A stretch of DNA of 64,000 nucleotides. Origin: Pseudoxanthomonas wuyuanensis (GTDB lineage Bacteria; Pseudomonadota; Gammaproteobacteria; Xanthomonadales; Xanthomonadaceae). Position numbers and translations under genes: made by a program. Location: positions 930,001 through 994,000 of the forward strand of contig NZ_OCND01000001.1 in the NCBI RefSeq assembly GCF_900215535.1, read 5' to 3'. This document shows, in pieces, positions 35,340 to 44,453 of the stretch; position 1 is the first letter of the stretch; each line of letters starts with the position of its first letter. The notes beneath the pieces were generated by a model. It worked only from the letters and a program-made list of their open reading frames with translations. It was not told where the DNA came from and did not search any database.

Positions 35340-35905
35340 CGGGAGATCTCCTGCCACTGTTCCGGCGTGTTGCAGTTTTCCAGTTCGCCTGCCGCATGCC
35401 CGGTCAGCGCCATCTCCGTTCCCCCCAGCGCCGCGTGCAACGCGCGCAGCGAGCGGCCGCTACGGGCAGCGCTGCGAAGACCATCCAGTACGTCGCGACT
35501 ACGCCGTTCCAGGCGCAACCGCAGCGGCAGGACGTGGCCGGCATAGCATGTGCACGCCGCATCCGGCGCGGCGGCCAGGTTCCGCAGCAGCGCCGGAGTA
35601 AGCCGCGGCATATCCACCGGCACGATCACCAGCAGGCCGTCCGGCGCGGCGGCGGCAATGCTGATCAGCCCGCCCACCGGCCCCAGTCCGGCCGCGACAT
35701 CCGCCACCGCGCCGTACTGCGGATAGGGCCCGCTCACCAGCACCTGGCTGGCGCCTGCCGCCGTCAGCAGCGCCTGCATATGTTCTATCAGCGGTTGTCC
35801 CCGCCAGTGCAGATACGCTTTGTCGCGGCCCATGCGCGAAGAATGTCCGCCGGCAAGCACGACGCCGGTCCAGGCGGAAGCGGTAACGCCGGACTCACCG
35901 GCCAT
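35336..35905 (-). CDS. mobA: Molybdenum cofactor guanylyltransferase
   Basis: The 189-residue protein has the nucleotidyltransferase signature VVLAGGHSSRMGRDKAYL, then GLGPVGGLISI, PVDMPRL and ENCNTPEQW. MobA attaches GMP to Mo-molybdopterin to give the bis-MGD form that NapA and NasA use. Its start overlaps the end of moeA by 11 bases. Confidence 0.93.
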   Translation of the reverse strand: MAGESGVTASAWTGVVLAGGHSSRMGRDKAYLHWRGQPLIEHMQALLTAAGASQVLVSGPYPQYGAVADVAAGLGPVGGLISIAAAAPDGLLVIVPVDMPRLTPALLRNLAAAPDAACTCYAGHVLPLRLRLERRSRDVLDGLRSAARSGRSLRALHAALGGTEMALTGHAAGELENCNTPEQWQEISR

Positions 35906-37184
35906 TGCCGGATCTCCCTCCGGTGTCCTGCAGGCAGGCGCCCATCTGCAACGGCAATAGATGGCCCAGGCCGTAGACATCGACCATCTCGCCAGCGTCG
36001 GCGCCGGCGGCCGACGCCGGCAGCACCGCCCAGGCATTGGCATCCAGCATCGGCATCAAGCGGAACGATTGCTGCTGTTGCAGCACACCGACGCGCAGCT
36101 GGCCGCCGGCATCGCAAAGCACCTGCGCATGCAGGTGCGTACGCAGCCCGGACCGCTTCCTCGTTGCCGCCGCCAGCGGCAGCCTCAGCGGACGTTCCGG
36201 CGCCATGCCCAGCATCGCCCGCAACGCCGGCTCGACGAAGAAACGCAAACCGACCGCACTGGACACCGGATTGCCGGGCAGCCCGAAGCAGAGCTGTCCG
36301 CCAGGCAGGGTGGCGAACAGCAACGGTTTTCCCGGCCGCATCGCGACCTTGTGGAAGCCGATCTCCGCGCCGCGCCGGCGCAGGGCATCGGGAATGAAGT
36401 CGTGGCGCCCGCGCGACACCGCGCCGGTGCTCACCACCACATCCGCCGCGTTCGCCAGCGCCCGGTCCAGCGCCGACAGGAACTCGGCCGGATCGTCGCC
36501 GACGCGGGTCCGGTACACCACGTCGGCGCCGGCGGCGACAAGCCGGGCATGCAGGAACGGCCCGTTGCTGTCGCGGATCTGGCCCGGCGCAAGCGTCTGC
36601 ATCGGATCGGCGACCAGTTCGCGGCCGCTGACGACGACCGCCACCCGCGGCTGCCGCACCGCTTGCACCTGCGAGATTCCCTGCGCGGCCAGCAGCATCA
36701 GCTGCGGCGCCTGCAGGATCTGACCGGCGCGCATGATCCGCACGCCCTCGGCGATGTCTTCGCCGCGCCGTCTGATATTGCTGCCCGCCGCCACATCGGC
36801 CAACAGCCGGAAGCGCAGCGCATGGCCATCGTCCGCAGCCGCGGCGATCTGCACCTGCTCGACCGGCACGACCGCATCCAGTCCCTGCGGAATCCATGCG
36901 CCGGTGGTGATTTCCCAGGCGCCCGTGGTGGCGGGCACTCCGGCATCGCCCGCCACCTGCACGCCCGTCACCGCGAACTCGCTGCCGCTGCGCGCCAGCC
37001 CGCCCTGCGTATCCAAAGCGAATCCATCCATTGCCGAACTGTCGAAAGGCGGCAGGCAGATCTGGCTGCGCACATCCTCGGCCAGCACCGCGGACAACGC
37101 CTGCGCGGCGGGTACGCTTTCGGCCGGCAGCGGCCGGCACCGCTGCAGGATGGCCGCCAGCGCCGCGTCATAGTCGATCATCAT
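35895..37184 (-). CDS. moeA: Molybdopterin molybdenumtransferase
   Basis: The 429-residue protein has MoeA marks: LPPFDSSAMDGFAL, NIRRRGEDIAEG, RDSNGPFL, VSTGAVSRGRHDFI, FGLPGNPVSSAV. It inserts molybdate into adenylylated molybdopterin. It is first in a leftward set moeA-mobA-orf-napEFDABC, so cofactor synthesis and its main user share transcription. No Anr-type box was found within the 106 bp upstream; that gap holds TATAGT on the minus strand (37252-37247) as a possible -10. Confidence 0.94.
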   Translation of the reverse strand: MMIDYDAALAAILQRCRPLPAESVPAAQALSAVLAEDVRSQICLPPFDSSAMDGFALDTQGGLARSGSEFAVTGVQVAGDAGVPATTGAWEITTGAWIPQGLDAVVPVEQVQIAAAADDGHALRFRLLADVAAGSNIRRRGEDIAEGVRIMRAGQILQAPQLMLLAAQGISQVQAVRQPRVAVVVSGRELVADPMQTLAPGQIRDSNGPFLHARLVAAGADVVYRTRVGDDPAEFLSALDRALANAADVVVSTGAVSRGRHDFIPDALRRRGAEIGFHKVAMRPGKPLLFATLPGGQLCFGLPGNPVSSAVGLRFFVEPALRAMLGMAPERPLRLPLAAATRKRSGLRTHLHAQVLCDAGGQLRVGVLQQQQSFRLMPMLDANAWAVLPASAAGADAGEMVDVYGLGHLLPLQMGACLQDTGGRSGNGR

Positions 37185-37290
37185 CGCGCCTCATGGGGGT
37201 TCGTGCTCCGGACGCGCAGGCATCCGGACCGCTCGCATCAGCTGCACTATAACCGCCCATCCGGCGCAGGATGCCCCTGCGCAGCACCGC

Positions 37291-39333
37291 TCAGTACTTC
37301 CAGTTGAGCTTGACCCATGCGGTGCGGCCGGGCTCGCCAATGCGCACCGGTTCGGCGGGATAGCCGAAGGCGCTGTTGCCGCCAAGATTGAGGTGCTCGC
37401 TGTAGCTGCGGTCGAACAGATTGTCGATCCCGGCGGCCAGCTGCAACGAATCGCTCAGCCGATAGCCGCCATTGAGCGAGAACACCGCAAAGCCCGGGCT
37501 CGGCCCCAGATCGCGGCCCACCACATTGCCCAGGCCGGGGCTGACCCGGTGCTGCGCGGCCACCCCGCGCAGCAGCGCCCCCAGCGACCAGCGCCGATGC
37601 TCGTAGCCGGCCGACAGGCGCGCCTCCAGCGGCGGCATCTGCGGCAGTGCGGCGCCGCTGCCGGCCACTTCACCCCAGGCATAGGCCAGCGTGGCGCCGA
37701 GCTTCCATTCCGCGGCCGGACGCCATTCGATGCCGGCTTCGCCGCCGCCGATGTTCGCGTCGACATTGCTGGCGCGGGTCGTACCGCCCGGCAGGTACTC
37801 GAACAGGATGTAGTCGTGCATGCGTCCGGCGTAGACCGACACCCATGCCTCCACGCGCTGGCTCCGGTACTGCAGTCCGGCGTCGAGTTGCGTCGTTCTT
37901 TCCGGCTGCACGCCGGCAAACGCATTGACGCTGCCAACCGGGCCTCTTCCGGCCGAGAACAGCTCCCAGTAGTCGGGCATGCGATGGGTCTGGCCGATGC
38001 CGGCGAACCAGTGCAGCGGCCTGTCCCTCGCCTGCCGTTCGTAGCGCAGAAATCCGCCCGGCAAGGTCTCGTGCCGGACTGCGCCGGCGGTGGGATTGGG
38101 CATCGGCATCATGCTGCCCACCGTCGCGCGCAGATCCTGCGCTTGCGAGCGATCCAGGCGCAGCCCGCTGGCCAGCTTGTCGTGCTTGCCGAGCTGCCAG
38201 GCCGCTTCTGCGAACGCGCCGGTATTGCGCAGCCGCGCATCGATCTTCCACGGCTGATTGCGATAAGCGCCGCGTCCGGACGCTCTGCGCTGGGAATGAC
38301 GGCTGTCGCGATGGTCCAGTCCGGCGGTCAGTTCCAGCCGCTCGGTCCGCCAGGCGATTGCGGCGCGTCCGCCGGTGGTGCGATGGGCCACGTTGCTGGC
38401 CATCGGCATCGGCATCGATCCGGTCGGGTCCGGATCCCGCAGCGTGTAGTTGTCCATGACGTGATCGACATCGTTGTAGTAGAGGTTGGCGGTCAACGCA
38501 TCCAGCGCACCGGGCAATTCGCGCTTTTCGTAACGCAGGCCGTAGCTGCTGCGCTTGAACTGCGAGCCATCCATGCCGCGGCCCGCATAGCGGGCCTGCG
38601 CGTCGCCAGTGCCGACACTGGCTTCAAGCACCGAATCGGCATCGGGCGTCCAGCCAAGCGCGGCATCGGCGTTCCATTTTTTCCAGGCCGACGGCACTAC
38701 CGCGCCGCTACCGTCGCGGTAGTCGTCGGCTTCGGAACGGTTGCCGGTCACGCGCGCGTAACCGGTCGGATTGCCTGCCGCCATGTCCAGCACCTGATCG
38801 TTGCGTCCGGCGCTTCCGGCCAGCGCGCTGGCGGCCACGCGCATGCCGGGGCGGTCGAAATACGGAATCTCGCGCTCGAAGCGCACCGTGCCGGCCGAAG
38901 CGCCGCCGCCCCACAGCACGGTTTGCGGCCCCTTGATCACGGTCAGGCGGTCGTAGGTTTCAGGCGCGACGTAGGACAGGGCATTGTCCATCCGCGAAGG
39001 ACAGGCGCCGCTCATCGCGCCATCGTTGGTCAGCAGATGGATGCGCGAACCGAACATGCCGCGCAGCACCGGATCGCCATTGGTGCCGCCGCTGCGCAAC
39101 GCGGAAAACCCGGGCACGGTCTTCAGGTAGTCGGCGCCGTCGCTGGCCGGCACAGGCTGCCGCGGCAGGCGCGGATCGGTGACGAAGGTGGTGGCCATGC
39201 TCGGCGCAACGCCGGTCACGACCACGCCGTCCAGCGTGGTTACCCGCATGTTGCCGGCGGCGTGTTCGCCGGCCTGCGCTGCGGCTGAAAACAGCGCGGC
39301 CGCCACCAGGACGGCCAATCGATTTCTTGCCAA
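37291..39333 (-). CDS. nosA: TonB-dependent copper receptor (NosA/OprC type)
   Basis: The 680-residue outer-membrane receptor closely follows NosA/OprC wording: DGADYLKTVPGFSALRSGGTN, DPVLRGMFGSRIHLLTNDG, SRMDNALSYVAPETYD and VIKGPQTVLWGGGASAGT, and it has Met-rich strands such as GSMPMPMAS and GSMMPMPNP. OprC binds and imports copper. I chose a TTG start at 39333 because GGAGGAG lies just upstream and the resulting N-terminus (ARNRLAVLVAAALFSAAAQA) is a clean signal peptide; a TTG at 39372 has neither. It diverges from nirK and probably supplies its copper. Confidence 0.9.
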   Translation of the reverse strand: MARNRLAVLVAAALFSAAAQAGEHAAGNMRVTTLDGVVVTGVAPSMATTFVTDPRLPRQPVPASDGADYLKTVPGFSALRSGGTNGDPVLRGMFGSRIHLLTNDGAMSGACPSRMDNALSYVAPETYDRLTVIKGPQTVLWGGGASAGTVRFEREIPYFDRPGMRVAASALAGSAGRNDQVLDMAAGNPTGYARVTGNRSEADDYRDGSGAVVPSAWKKWNADAALGWTPDADSVLEASVGTGDAQARYAGRGMDGSQFKRSSYGLRYEKRELPGALDALTANLYYNDVDHVMDNYTLRDPDPTGSMPMPMASNVAHRTTGGRAAIAWRTERLELTAGLDHRDSRHSQRRASGRGAYRNQPWKIDARLRNTGAFAEAAWQLGKHDKLASGLRLDRSQAQDLRATVGSMMPMPNPTAGAVRHETLPGGFLRYERQARDRPLHWFAGIGQTHRMPDYWELFSAGRGPVGSVNAFAGVQPERTTQLDAGLQYRSQRVEAWVSVYAGRMHDYILFEYLPGGTTRASNVDANIGGGEAGIEWRPAAEWKLGATLAYAWGEVAGSGAALPQMPPLEARLSAGYEHRRWSLGALLRGVAAQHRVSPGLGNVVGRDLGPSPGFAVFSLNGGYRLSDSLQLAAGIDNLFDRSYSEHLNLGGNSAFGYPAEPVRIGEPGRTAWVKLNWKY

Positions 39334-39440
39334 GTCTGCATCTCCTCCAGGGTTTGCCGCATTGTTCGGCAACCAGCCCGCAGCGCGGGTGCGACAGGTT
39401 GTCGCAGGCGCAGGCGCGGCGGCGCGAATCTCGATTGCAC

Positions 39441-39454
39441 TTGACGAAAATCAA
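39441..39454 (+). promoter_or_regulatory. Anr/FNR box of nirK operon
   Basis: TTGACGAAAATCAA (TTGAC-N4-ATCAA) is followed at the 36-bp offset by TAGATT (39477-39482). The predicted start is an A at 39489, giving a 31-base leader with AGGAAA ahead of the nirK ATG. Confidence 0.9.
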
Positions 39455-39519
39455 GATGGCCTCTTCGCCCGGCGCCTAGATTTGCACCATCGGCCACCGG
39501 CCACTACAGGAAAGCAGCA

Positions 39520-40596
39520 ATGAAGCGGCTCACCCACAATCTGATGTTCTGTGCACTCGCAATCGGTCTTGGCATGTCTGCCGGGCAGGCGCTCGCCGGC
39601 CAGCAGCGTTCTGCCGCGCCTCCCGCCGGCGCCGCCCAGATGGAAACCATCCACGCGGTCCTGACCGCACCGCCCATGGTGCCGCCGCCGACCAACCGCA
39701 ACGTCGCGGCCAAGGTCATCGTCGAACTGGAAGTCATCGAGCAGGACATGCCGATATCCGACGGCGTCAGCTACAACTTCTGGACCTTCGGCGGCACCGT
39801 GCCCGGCAGCTTCATCCGCGTCCGCCAGGGCGACACCGTCGAATTCCGGTTGAAGAACGCCCACGATTCGCATATGCCGCACAACATCGATCTGCACGCG
39901 GTGACCGGCACCGGCGGCGGCGCCGAGGCCACCTTCACCCTGCCCGGCCACGAAACCCAGTTCACATTCAAGGCGCTGAATCCGGGCCTGTACGTCTATC
40001 ACTGCGCGATGCCGCCGGTCGGCATGCACATCGCCAACGGCATGTACGGACTGATCCTGGTCGAACCGCCGGAAGGCCTGCCGAAGGTCGACAAGGAGTA
40101 CTACGTCATGCAGGGCGACTTCTATACCGAAGGCAAGTACGGCGAGCCCGGCCTGCAGCCCTTCAGCCTGGAAAAAGCCATCGACGAGCACCCGACCTAT
40201 GTGCTGTTCAACGGCGCCGAGGGCTCGCTTACCGGCGACAACGCGCTGAAGGCCAGCGCGGGCGAGAAGATCCGCTTCTTCGTCGGCAACGGCGGTCCCA
40301 ACCTGATCTCCAGCTTCCACGTCATCGGCGAGATCTTCGACAGGGTCTACATCGAAGGCGGCAGCAAGTACCAGGAGAACGTGCAGACCACGCTGATCCC
40401 GGCCGGCGGCTCGGCCATCGTCGACTTCACCGCCGATGTTCCCGGCAACTACGTGCTGGTCGATCACAGCATCTTCCGCACCTTCCACAAAGGCACGCTG
40501 GGCATCCTGAGCGTGGACGGCGAGGAAAACCACGACATCTACACCGGCCAGCAGTCCAGCAAGGAATACCAGCCGACCGCCCCGGAGCAACGCTGA
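39520..40596 (+). CDS. nirK: Copper nitrite reductase, NO-forming
   Basis: The 358-residue precursor has a Sec signal (to about residue 27) and two cupredoxin domains. Type 1 copper ligands are His121, Cys162, His170 and Met175; type 2 ligands are His126, His161 and His316; the catalytic Asp124 and His267 are present. It reduces nitrite to NO in the periplasm. It leads nirK-nirV-sco-azurin under an Anr-type promoter. Confidence 0.97.
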   Translation: MKRLTHNLMFCALAIGLGMSAGQALAGQQRSAAPPAGAAQMETIHAVLTAPPMVPPPTNRNVAAKVIVELEVIEQDMPISDGVSYNFWTFGGTVPGSFIRVRQGDTVEFRLKNAHDSHMPHNIDLHAVTGTGGGAEATFTLPGHETQFTFKALNPGLYVYHCAMPPVGMHIANGMYGLILVEPPEGLPKVDKEYYVMQGDFYTEGKYGEPGLQPFSLEKAIDEHPTYVLFNGAEGSLTGDNALKASAGEKIRFFVGNGGPNLISSFHVIGEIFDRVYIEGGSKYQENVQTTLIPAGGSAIVDFTADVPGNYVLVDHSIFRTFHKGTLGILSVDGEENHDIYTGQQSSKEYQPTAPEQR

Positions 40597-40605
40597 GGCG
40601 CCGCC

Positions 40606-41361
40606 ATGGGAAAGCTGCCGCTACTGCTGCTATCGATGCTGTCGGCATCCGGCATAGCGCCGGGCGCCGATTATGCCGAGCTTCCCGGCGGCGCTTTCCG
40701 CTCGGCGATCCGCTATGAGGAAAACGCCGGCAACCTGACCGTCGCGCCGTTCCTGATGATGAAGGCGCCGGTCAGCAACCGGCAGTTCCTGTCCTTTGTG
40801 GAGCGCAATCCGCAGTGGCGCCGAGACCAGGCGCCGGCGCTGCTGGCCGGCGGCGGCTATCTGTCGCATTGGCACGCCGGCGACGACCCTGGTGCCGCTG
40901 CCGATGAGGCGGTCGTGCAGGTCAGCTGGTACGCCGCGGCCGCGTACTGCAAGGAACAGGGGGCGCGCCTGCCAACCTGGACCGAATGGGAATACGCCGC
41001 GGCGGCCGACGGTAGCCGTCTGGACGCCCGCCATGACGCGGCGTGGCGGGCGCGCTGGCTGCATGACGGGACCGCCAATGCGATGGATGCCGGCGCCCAG
41101 CCGGGCGCCAACGCCCATGGCGTATCCGGATTGCACGGCCGCAACTGGGAATGGACCGACGACTACGCTTCGCTGCTGGGCGCGCCCGACAGGCGCTCCG
41201 GTGACGATGGCGACCGGCTCAAGTTCTGCGGCGCAACCGCGCTGTCGTTCAACGACCGGGAAAACTACGCGGTGCTGAAGCGCATCGCCCTGCTGTCGGC
41301 GCTGCAACCGGCAAACACGCTGGGAAATCTAGGCTTCCGCTGCGCAAGGAGTTCACAATGA
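40606..41361 (+). CDS. nirV: NirV, formylglycine-generating-enzyme-like protein
   Basis: The 251-residue protein has a short signal peptide and an FGE-sulfatase/SUMF1-like fold: APVSNRQFLSFVERNPQW, VSWYAAAAYCKEQGARLPTWTEWEYAA, GLHGRNWEWTDDY and GFRCARSS. NirV follows nirK in many denitrifiers; its role is unknown. It overlaps the next gene by ATGA. Confidence 0.88.
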   Translation: MGKLPLLLLSMLSASGIAPGADYAELPGGAFRSAIRYEENAGNLTVAPFLMMKAPVSNRQFLSFVERNPQWRRDQAPALLAGGGYLSHWHAGDDPGAAADEAVVQVSWYAAAAYCKEQGARLPTWTEWEYAAAADGSRLDARHDAAWRARWLHDGTANAMDAGAQPGANAHGVSGLHGRNWEWTDDYASLLGAPDRRSGDDGDRLKFCGATALSFNDRENYAVLKRIALLSALQPANTLGNLGFRCARSSQ

Positions 41362-41954
41362 AACTGCTGCTGTTGCTGCTCGCGATCTGCCTGCCCTTGC
41401 CGGCTGCGTCCGCGGCGGCCGCTGATCTGCCCGGCGATTCGGTCTACCAGTTGGATGCGCAGCTGACCGATCAGGATGGCCGCCCGCTGGCATGGCGGGA
41501 TCTGCGCGGCCGCCCCCGGGTGGTATCGATGTTCTACAGCCACTGCCACCTGATGTGCCCGCTCATCATCGAAAGCGGCAAGGGCCTGCAGAAGTCGTTG
41601 TCGGCGGACGAGTACCGCAAGCTTGGCGTGGCGATGATCAGCCTGGACCCGCTGCGCGACGACCCCGCGGCGCTGACGGCGGTGGCGCAGAACCACCGCG
41701 TGAAGATGGAACACTGGTTGTTCCTGGCGCCAGCGCAGGCCGATGTCCGCGCCATCGCCGGCATACTGGATATCCGCTACCGTCCGCTGGAGGACGGCAG
41801 CATCAACCACACCAGCGCCTGGCTGCTGCTGGATGCGGACGGCCGCATCATCGCCCGTTCGGAGGTGACCGGCGTGCAACCGGATCCGCGCTTCCTGAGC
41901 CAGGTCAAAACGCTGTTGGCGGCGCATCCGCCAACGCCTGTCCAACACCCCTAA
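41358..41954 (+). CDS. SCO/SenC-family copper chaperone
   Basis: The 198-residue exported protein has a thioredoxin-like fold with the SCO copper motif Cys-x3-Cys (YSHCHLMCPL) and a later His (NHTSAW). SCO proteins load copper into periplasmic enzymes. Its place between nirV and azurin suggests it metallates NirK or azurin. Confidence 0.88.
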   Translation: MKLLLLLLAICLPLPAASAAAADLPGDSVYQLDAQLTDQDGRPLAWRDLRGRPRVVSMFYSHCHLMCPLIIESGKGLQKSLSADEYRKLGVAMISLDPLRDDPAALTAVAQNHRVKMEHWLFLAPAQADVRAIAGILDIRYRPLEDGSINHTSAWLLLDADGRIIARSEVTGVQPDPRFLSQVKTLLAAHPPTPVQHP

Positions 41955-41975
41955 TCAACACCACGGAGTCATCCC

Positions 41976-42434
41976 ATGAAACTGCTCACCACCTCGCTGC
42001 TCTGCCTTGGCCTGTTCGCCGCTGCCGGCGTTGCCCAGGCCGCCGACAACTGCACCATCGCGCTGAAAGGCGACGATGCAATGAAATTCGATCTCAAGGA
42101 GGCAACGGTATCGGCCTCCTGCGCCACCATCGCCATCGAGCTGACCCATACCGGCAAGCTGCCGGCGACGGTGATGGGACACAACGTGTTGATCACCTCC
42201 ACCGCCGATCTGGCCGGCGTGGCCCGCGACAGCATCAAGGCCGGCGTGGCCGGCCACTACGTGCCCAAGGGCGATGCCCGGGTTATCGCCGCCACCGACC
42301 TGATCGGCGGCGGCCAGAAGACCCGGATGACGTTCCCCGGCAAGAAGCTCAGCGTGGGCGGCGACTATGCGTTCTTCTGCAGCTTTCCTGGCCACTCGAC
42401 GCTGATGAAGGGCAAGCTGACGGTTGTGAAGTAA
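41976..42434 (+). CDS. azu: Azurin
   Basis: The 152-residue precursor has a signal peptide ending VAQA and a mature azurin with type 1 copper ligands His69 (GHNVL), Cys135, His140 and Met144 (FFCSFPGHSTLMKG). It is the likely periplasmic electron donor to NirK and shares its operon. Confidence 0.95.
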   Translation: MKLLTTSLLCLGLFAAAGVAQAADNCTIALKGDDAMKFDLKEATVSASCATIAIELTHTGKLPATVMGHNVLITSTADLAGVARDSIKAGVAGHYVPKGDARVIAATDLIGGGQKTRMTFPGKKLSVGGDYAFFCSFPGHSTLMKGKLTVVK

Positions 42435-42458
42435 CCCTCGCTTGCGGAGACGGATCCT

Positions 42459-42513
42459 TGCGGGAGCGACATGAGTCGCGACGTTGATGCTTCCGTCGCG
42501 ACTCGCTCCTGCA
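42459..42513. repeat. REP-like inverted pair after azurin gene
   Basis: TGCGGGAGCGACATGAGTCGCGAC is followed by GTTGATGCTTCC and then the inverted GTCGCGACTCGCTCC. The linker GTTGATGCTTCC is nearly the same as ATTGATGCTTCC in the element at 51654, so the pair moves or is copied as one unit. It lies between convergent units; the rest of 42435-42623 holds no gene. Confidence 0.85.
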
Positions 42514-42623
42514 GGCATTCCGCGCCGGCGCCCACTCTGGGCATCGGCGCTGGCGCAGGCACATGAGCGACCGTCGCTGCACGCGCGCCAGATGGCAAGC
42601 GCAACAAGACTTTGGACAGGTCC

Positions 42624-44453
42624 TCAGATCTTGAAGTCATCGAACGCAATCCGTTCTTCCGCCACTCCCAGCCGTTTCAGCAACTGGCGGGTCGCCGACA
42701 GCATCGCCGGCGGGCCGCACAGGTAGAAGTCGCAGGCATGCAGGTCGGGGTGATCGCGCAGCAGCGACTCGTGCGCGGCCTCGTGCACCAGTCCCTTCAG
42801 CAGACCCGCACCGCACTCGGCGTCCTCCGACAGCACCAGGTGCCAGCTGAAGTTGGGATGCGCATCGGCCAGCGCGGCCATTTCTTCCACATAGGGCGCT
42901 TCGCGCAGGTTGCGTGCGCCGTACCAGAAATGGATGCGTTCGCTGGCGCCGCCATCCAGGCAGGCATGCACCATCGCCCGCAACGGCGCCATGCCGGCAC
43001 CGCCGCCGATGAACACCTTCTCGCGCCCGCCCGGTTGCAGCGCGAAGTCGCCGAACGGGCCGCTGAAGCGCACGCTGTCGCCCGCTTTCAACGAGTACAG
43101 ATAGGTCGAACCCTTGCCGGCCGGCTGGCGTTTGCGTTCCTGGCGTCCGGGGCTGAAGCGCGCCAGCAGGGTCAGATGGCCGCCGGCCTTCTCCACCGGC
43201 AACGACAGCGAGTAGGAACGGCGTACCGGTTCCTTGTTGGTCAGCGTCGGCGGCAGGTCCAGCGCGGCCCAGTCGTCGCGGTGATGATCCGGATGGGCGA
43301 TATCGCATTTGTGCAGCGAGTAGTCCGGTACGTGAATCTGCAGGTAGGCGCCGGGCCGGAACGAGGAAGCGGAGGCCGCCGACGTCCTCAGCACGATTTC
43401 GCGCAGGAACGGCGTCACCGCGCGCGTGCTTTCCACCGTGGCGGCATGTTCGGTCCACAGGCCGGCGCCGCCGGCCACTTCCACCTGGGTGTCGGCGTCG
43501 ACGCGCAGATTGCAGGCCAGGCGGTAACCCAGCTTCAGTTTGCTCTCCGACAGATGCGCGCGATCGGCGCTGGTCGGGGCCGGTGCGGCGCCGCGGAAGC
43601 GCACTTCGCACAGCCCGCAGCTCTGCCCTCCCCCGCAATTGGACGGCAGTTGCAAGCCATGCCGGGCCAGCGCCTGATAGACGCTGTCGCCGGCCGGCGC
43701 TTGCACGGTGCGCAAGCGGGTGCCATCGGGATCGAACACCGCCAGCTCGCGGCTGCGCCGCCAGCGCTGCGGCACGAATTCGCTGACGCGGAAACTGGCG
43801 ACCAGCAGCCAGATGCCGCACACCGCCAGCCACAAGCCGCCGATGGCCATGGTCACCACCAGCGGATTGTTGAAATCCTGCCGGCCGCCGTAGTCCATGA
43901 TGTGCAGCATCCAGAACACATCGAACAACCGCCAGGTGCGGTTGCGGTGCTCCAGCACATCGCCGGTCTGCGCGGACAGATAGACCGTGGTGGCTTCAGC
44001 ATCGCTGAAATCCACCCGCCACAGCGGCCCCTCGTGGCCCCGCGCCTCCAGGGTTCCGTTCAACAGCCGCGGCGCCGTCGGCTGCCCTTCGCCGCGGTAG
44101 GAGGCCGCCGCCAGCGCGGTCGCCATTCCGGCGTCGATGGCGATCGCGTCGCCGCTGGCGGCATCGATCAGGCGCATGCCTTGTTCGTCTGCGAGCTGGT
44201 AGACCGGTCGTCCCATCAGCCAGCGCGCCGCCACCGTCTGGATCGGCGTTGGCGAAGCCGCGATGATCTGGCCGGGCGACAGCAGGCCCTGCGGCCAGGC
44301 GGCATCGGGCGCCGGATGCGCGCGGCGCGCGTGTCCCTGCACTTCGTCGTGATCCAGCAGGCTCATCATCAGTCCGCTGGCCATCCACAGCACCAGTTGC
44401 AGGCCGATCAGCAGGCCCAGCCATTTGTGCATCCTCCGCATCCAGGGCGTCAT
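42624..44453 (-). CDS. PepSY membrane protein fused to NqrF-like ferredoxin/flavin reductase
   Basis: This 609-residue protein has an N-terminal PepSY-associated membrane part (MTPWMRRMHKWLGLLIGLQ, then about four helices to residue 235). It continues into a plant-type [2Fe-2S] ferredoxin domain (CGGGQSCGLC with a later Cys in LACNLRV) and an FAD/NAD(P)H reductase (RRSYSLS, GGGAGMAPLRAM, FYLCGPPAM). The C-terminal half resembles NqrF. It can move electrons from NAD(P)H across the membrane, possibly to reduce ferric or cupric ions for uptake. The start overlaps the preceding PepSY gene (ATGA). Confidence 0.85.
   Translation of the reverse strand: MTPWMRRMHKWLGLLIGLQLVLWMASGLMMSLLDHDEVQGHARRAHPAPDAAWPQGLLSPGQIIAASPTPIQTVAARWLMGRPVYQLADEQGMRLIDAASGDAIAIDAGMATALAAASYRGEGQPTAPRLLNGTLEARGHEGPLWRVDFSDAEATTVYLSAQTGDVLEHRNRTWRLFDVFWMLHIMDYGGRQDFNNPLVVTMAIGGLWLAVCGIWLLVASFRVSEFVPQRWRRSRELAVFDPDGTRLRTVQAPAGDSVYQALARHGLQLPSNCGGGQSCGLCEVRFRGAAPAPTSADRAHLSESKLKLGYRLACNLRVDADTQVEVAGGAGLWTEHAATVESTRAVTPFLREIVLRTSAASASSFRPGAYLQIHVPDYSLHKCDIAHPDHHRDDWAALDLPPTLTNKEPVRRSYSLSLPVEKAGGHLTLLARFSPGRQERKRQPAGKGSTYLYSLKAGDSVRFSGPFGDFALQPGGREKVFIGGGAGMAPLRAMVHACLDGGASERIHFWYGARNLREAPYVEEMAALADAHPNFSWHLVLSEDAECGAGLLKGLVHEAAHESLLRDHPDLHACDFYLCGPPAMLSATRQLLKRLGVAEERIAFDDFKI

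Noticed and set aside
37185..37290. Anr box upstream of moeA-nap
   Set aside because: No TTGAY-N4-RTCAA dyad could be found in the gap, so nap control was left open.
39373..39440. Leftward Anr promoter for the copper receptor
   Set aside because: The nirK box is palindromic, but at the 36-bp offset leftward the hexamer is CGCGCC, not a -10.
42435..42623. Nitrous oxide reductase or further denitrification genes after azurin
   Set aside because: Only a REP-like element is present; no nosZ-type sequence was seen anywhere in the window.
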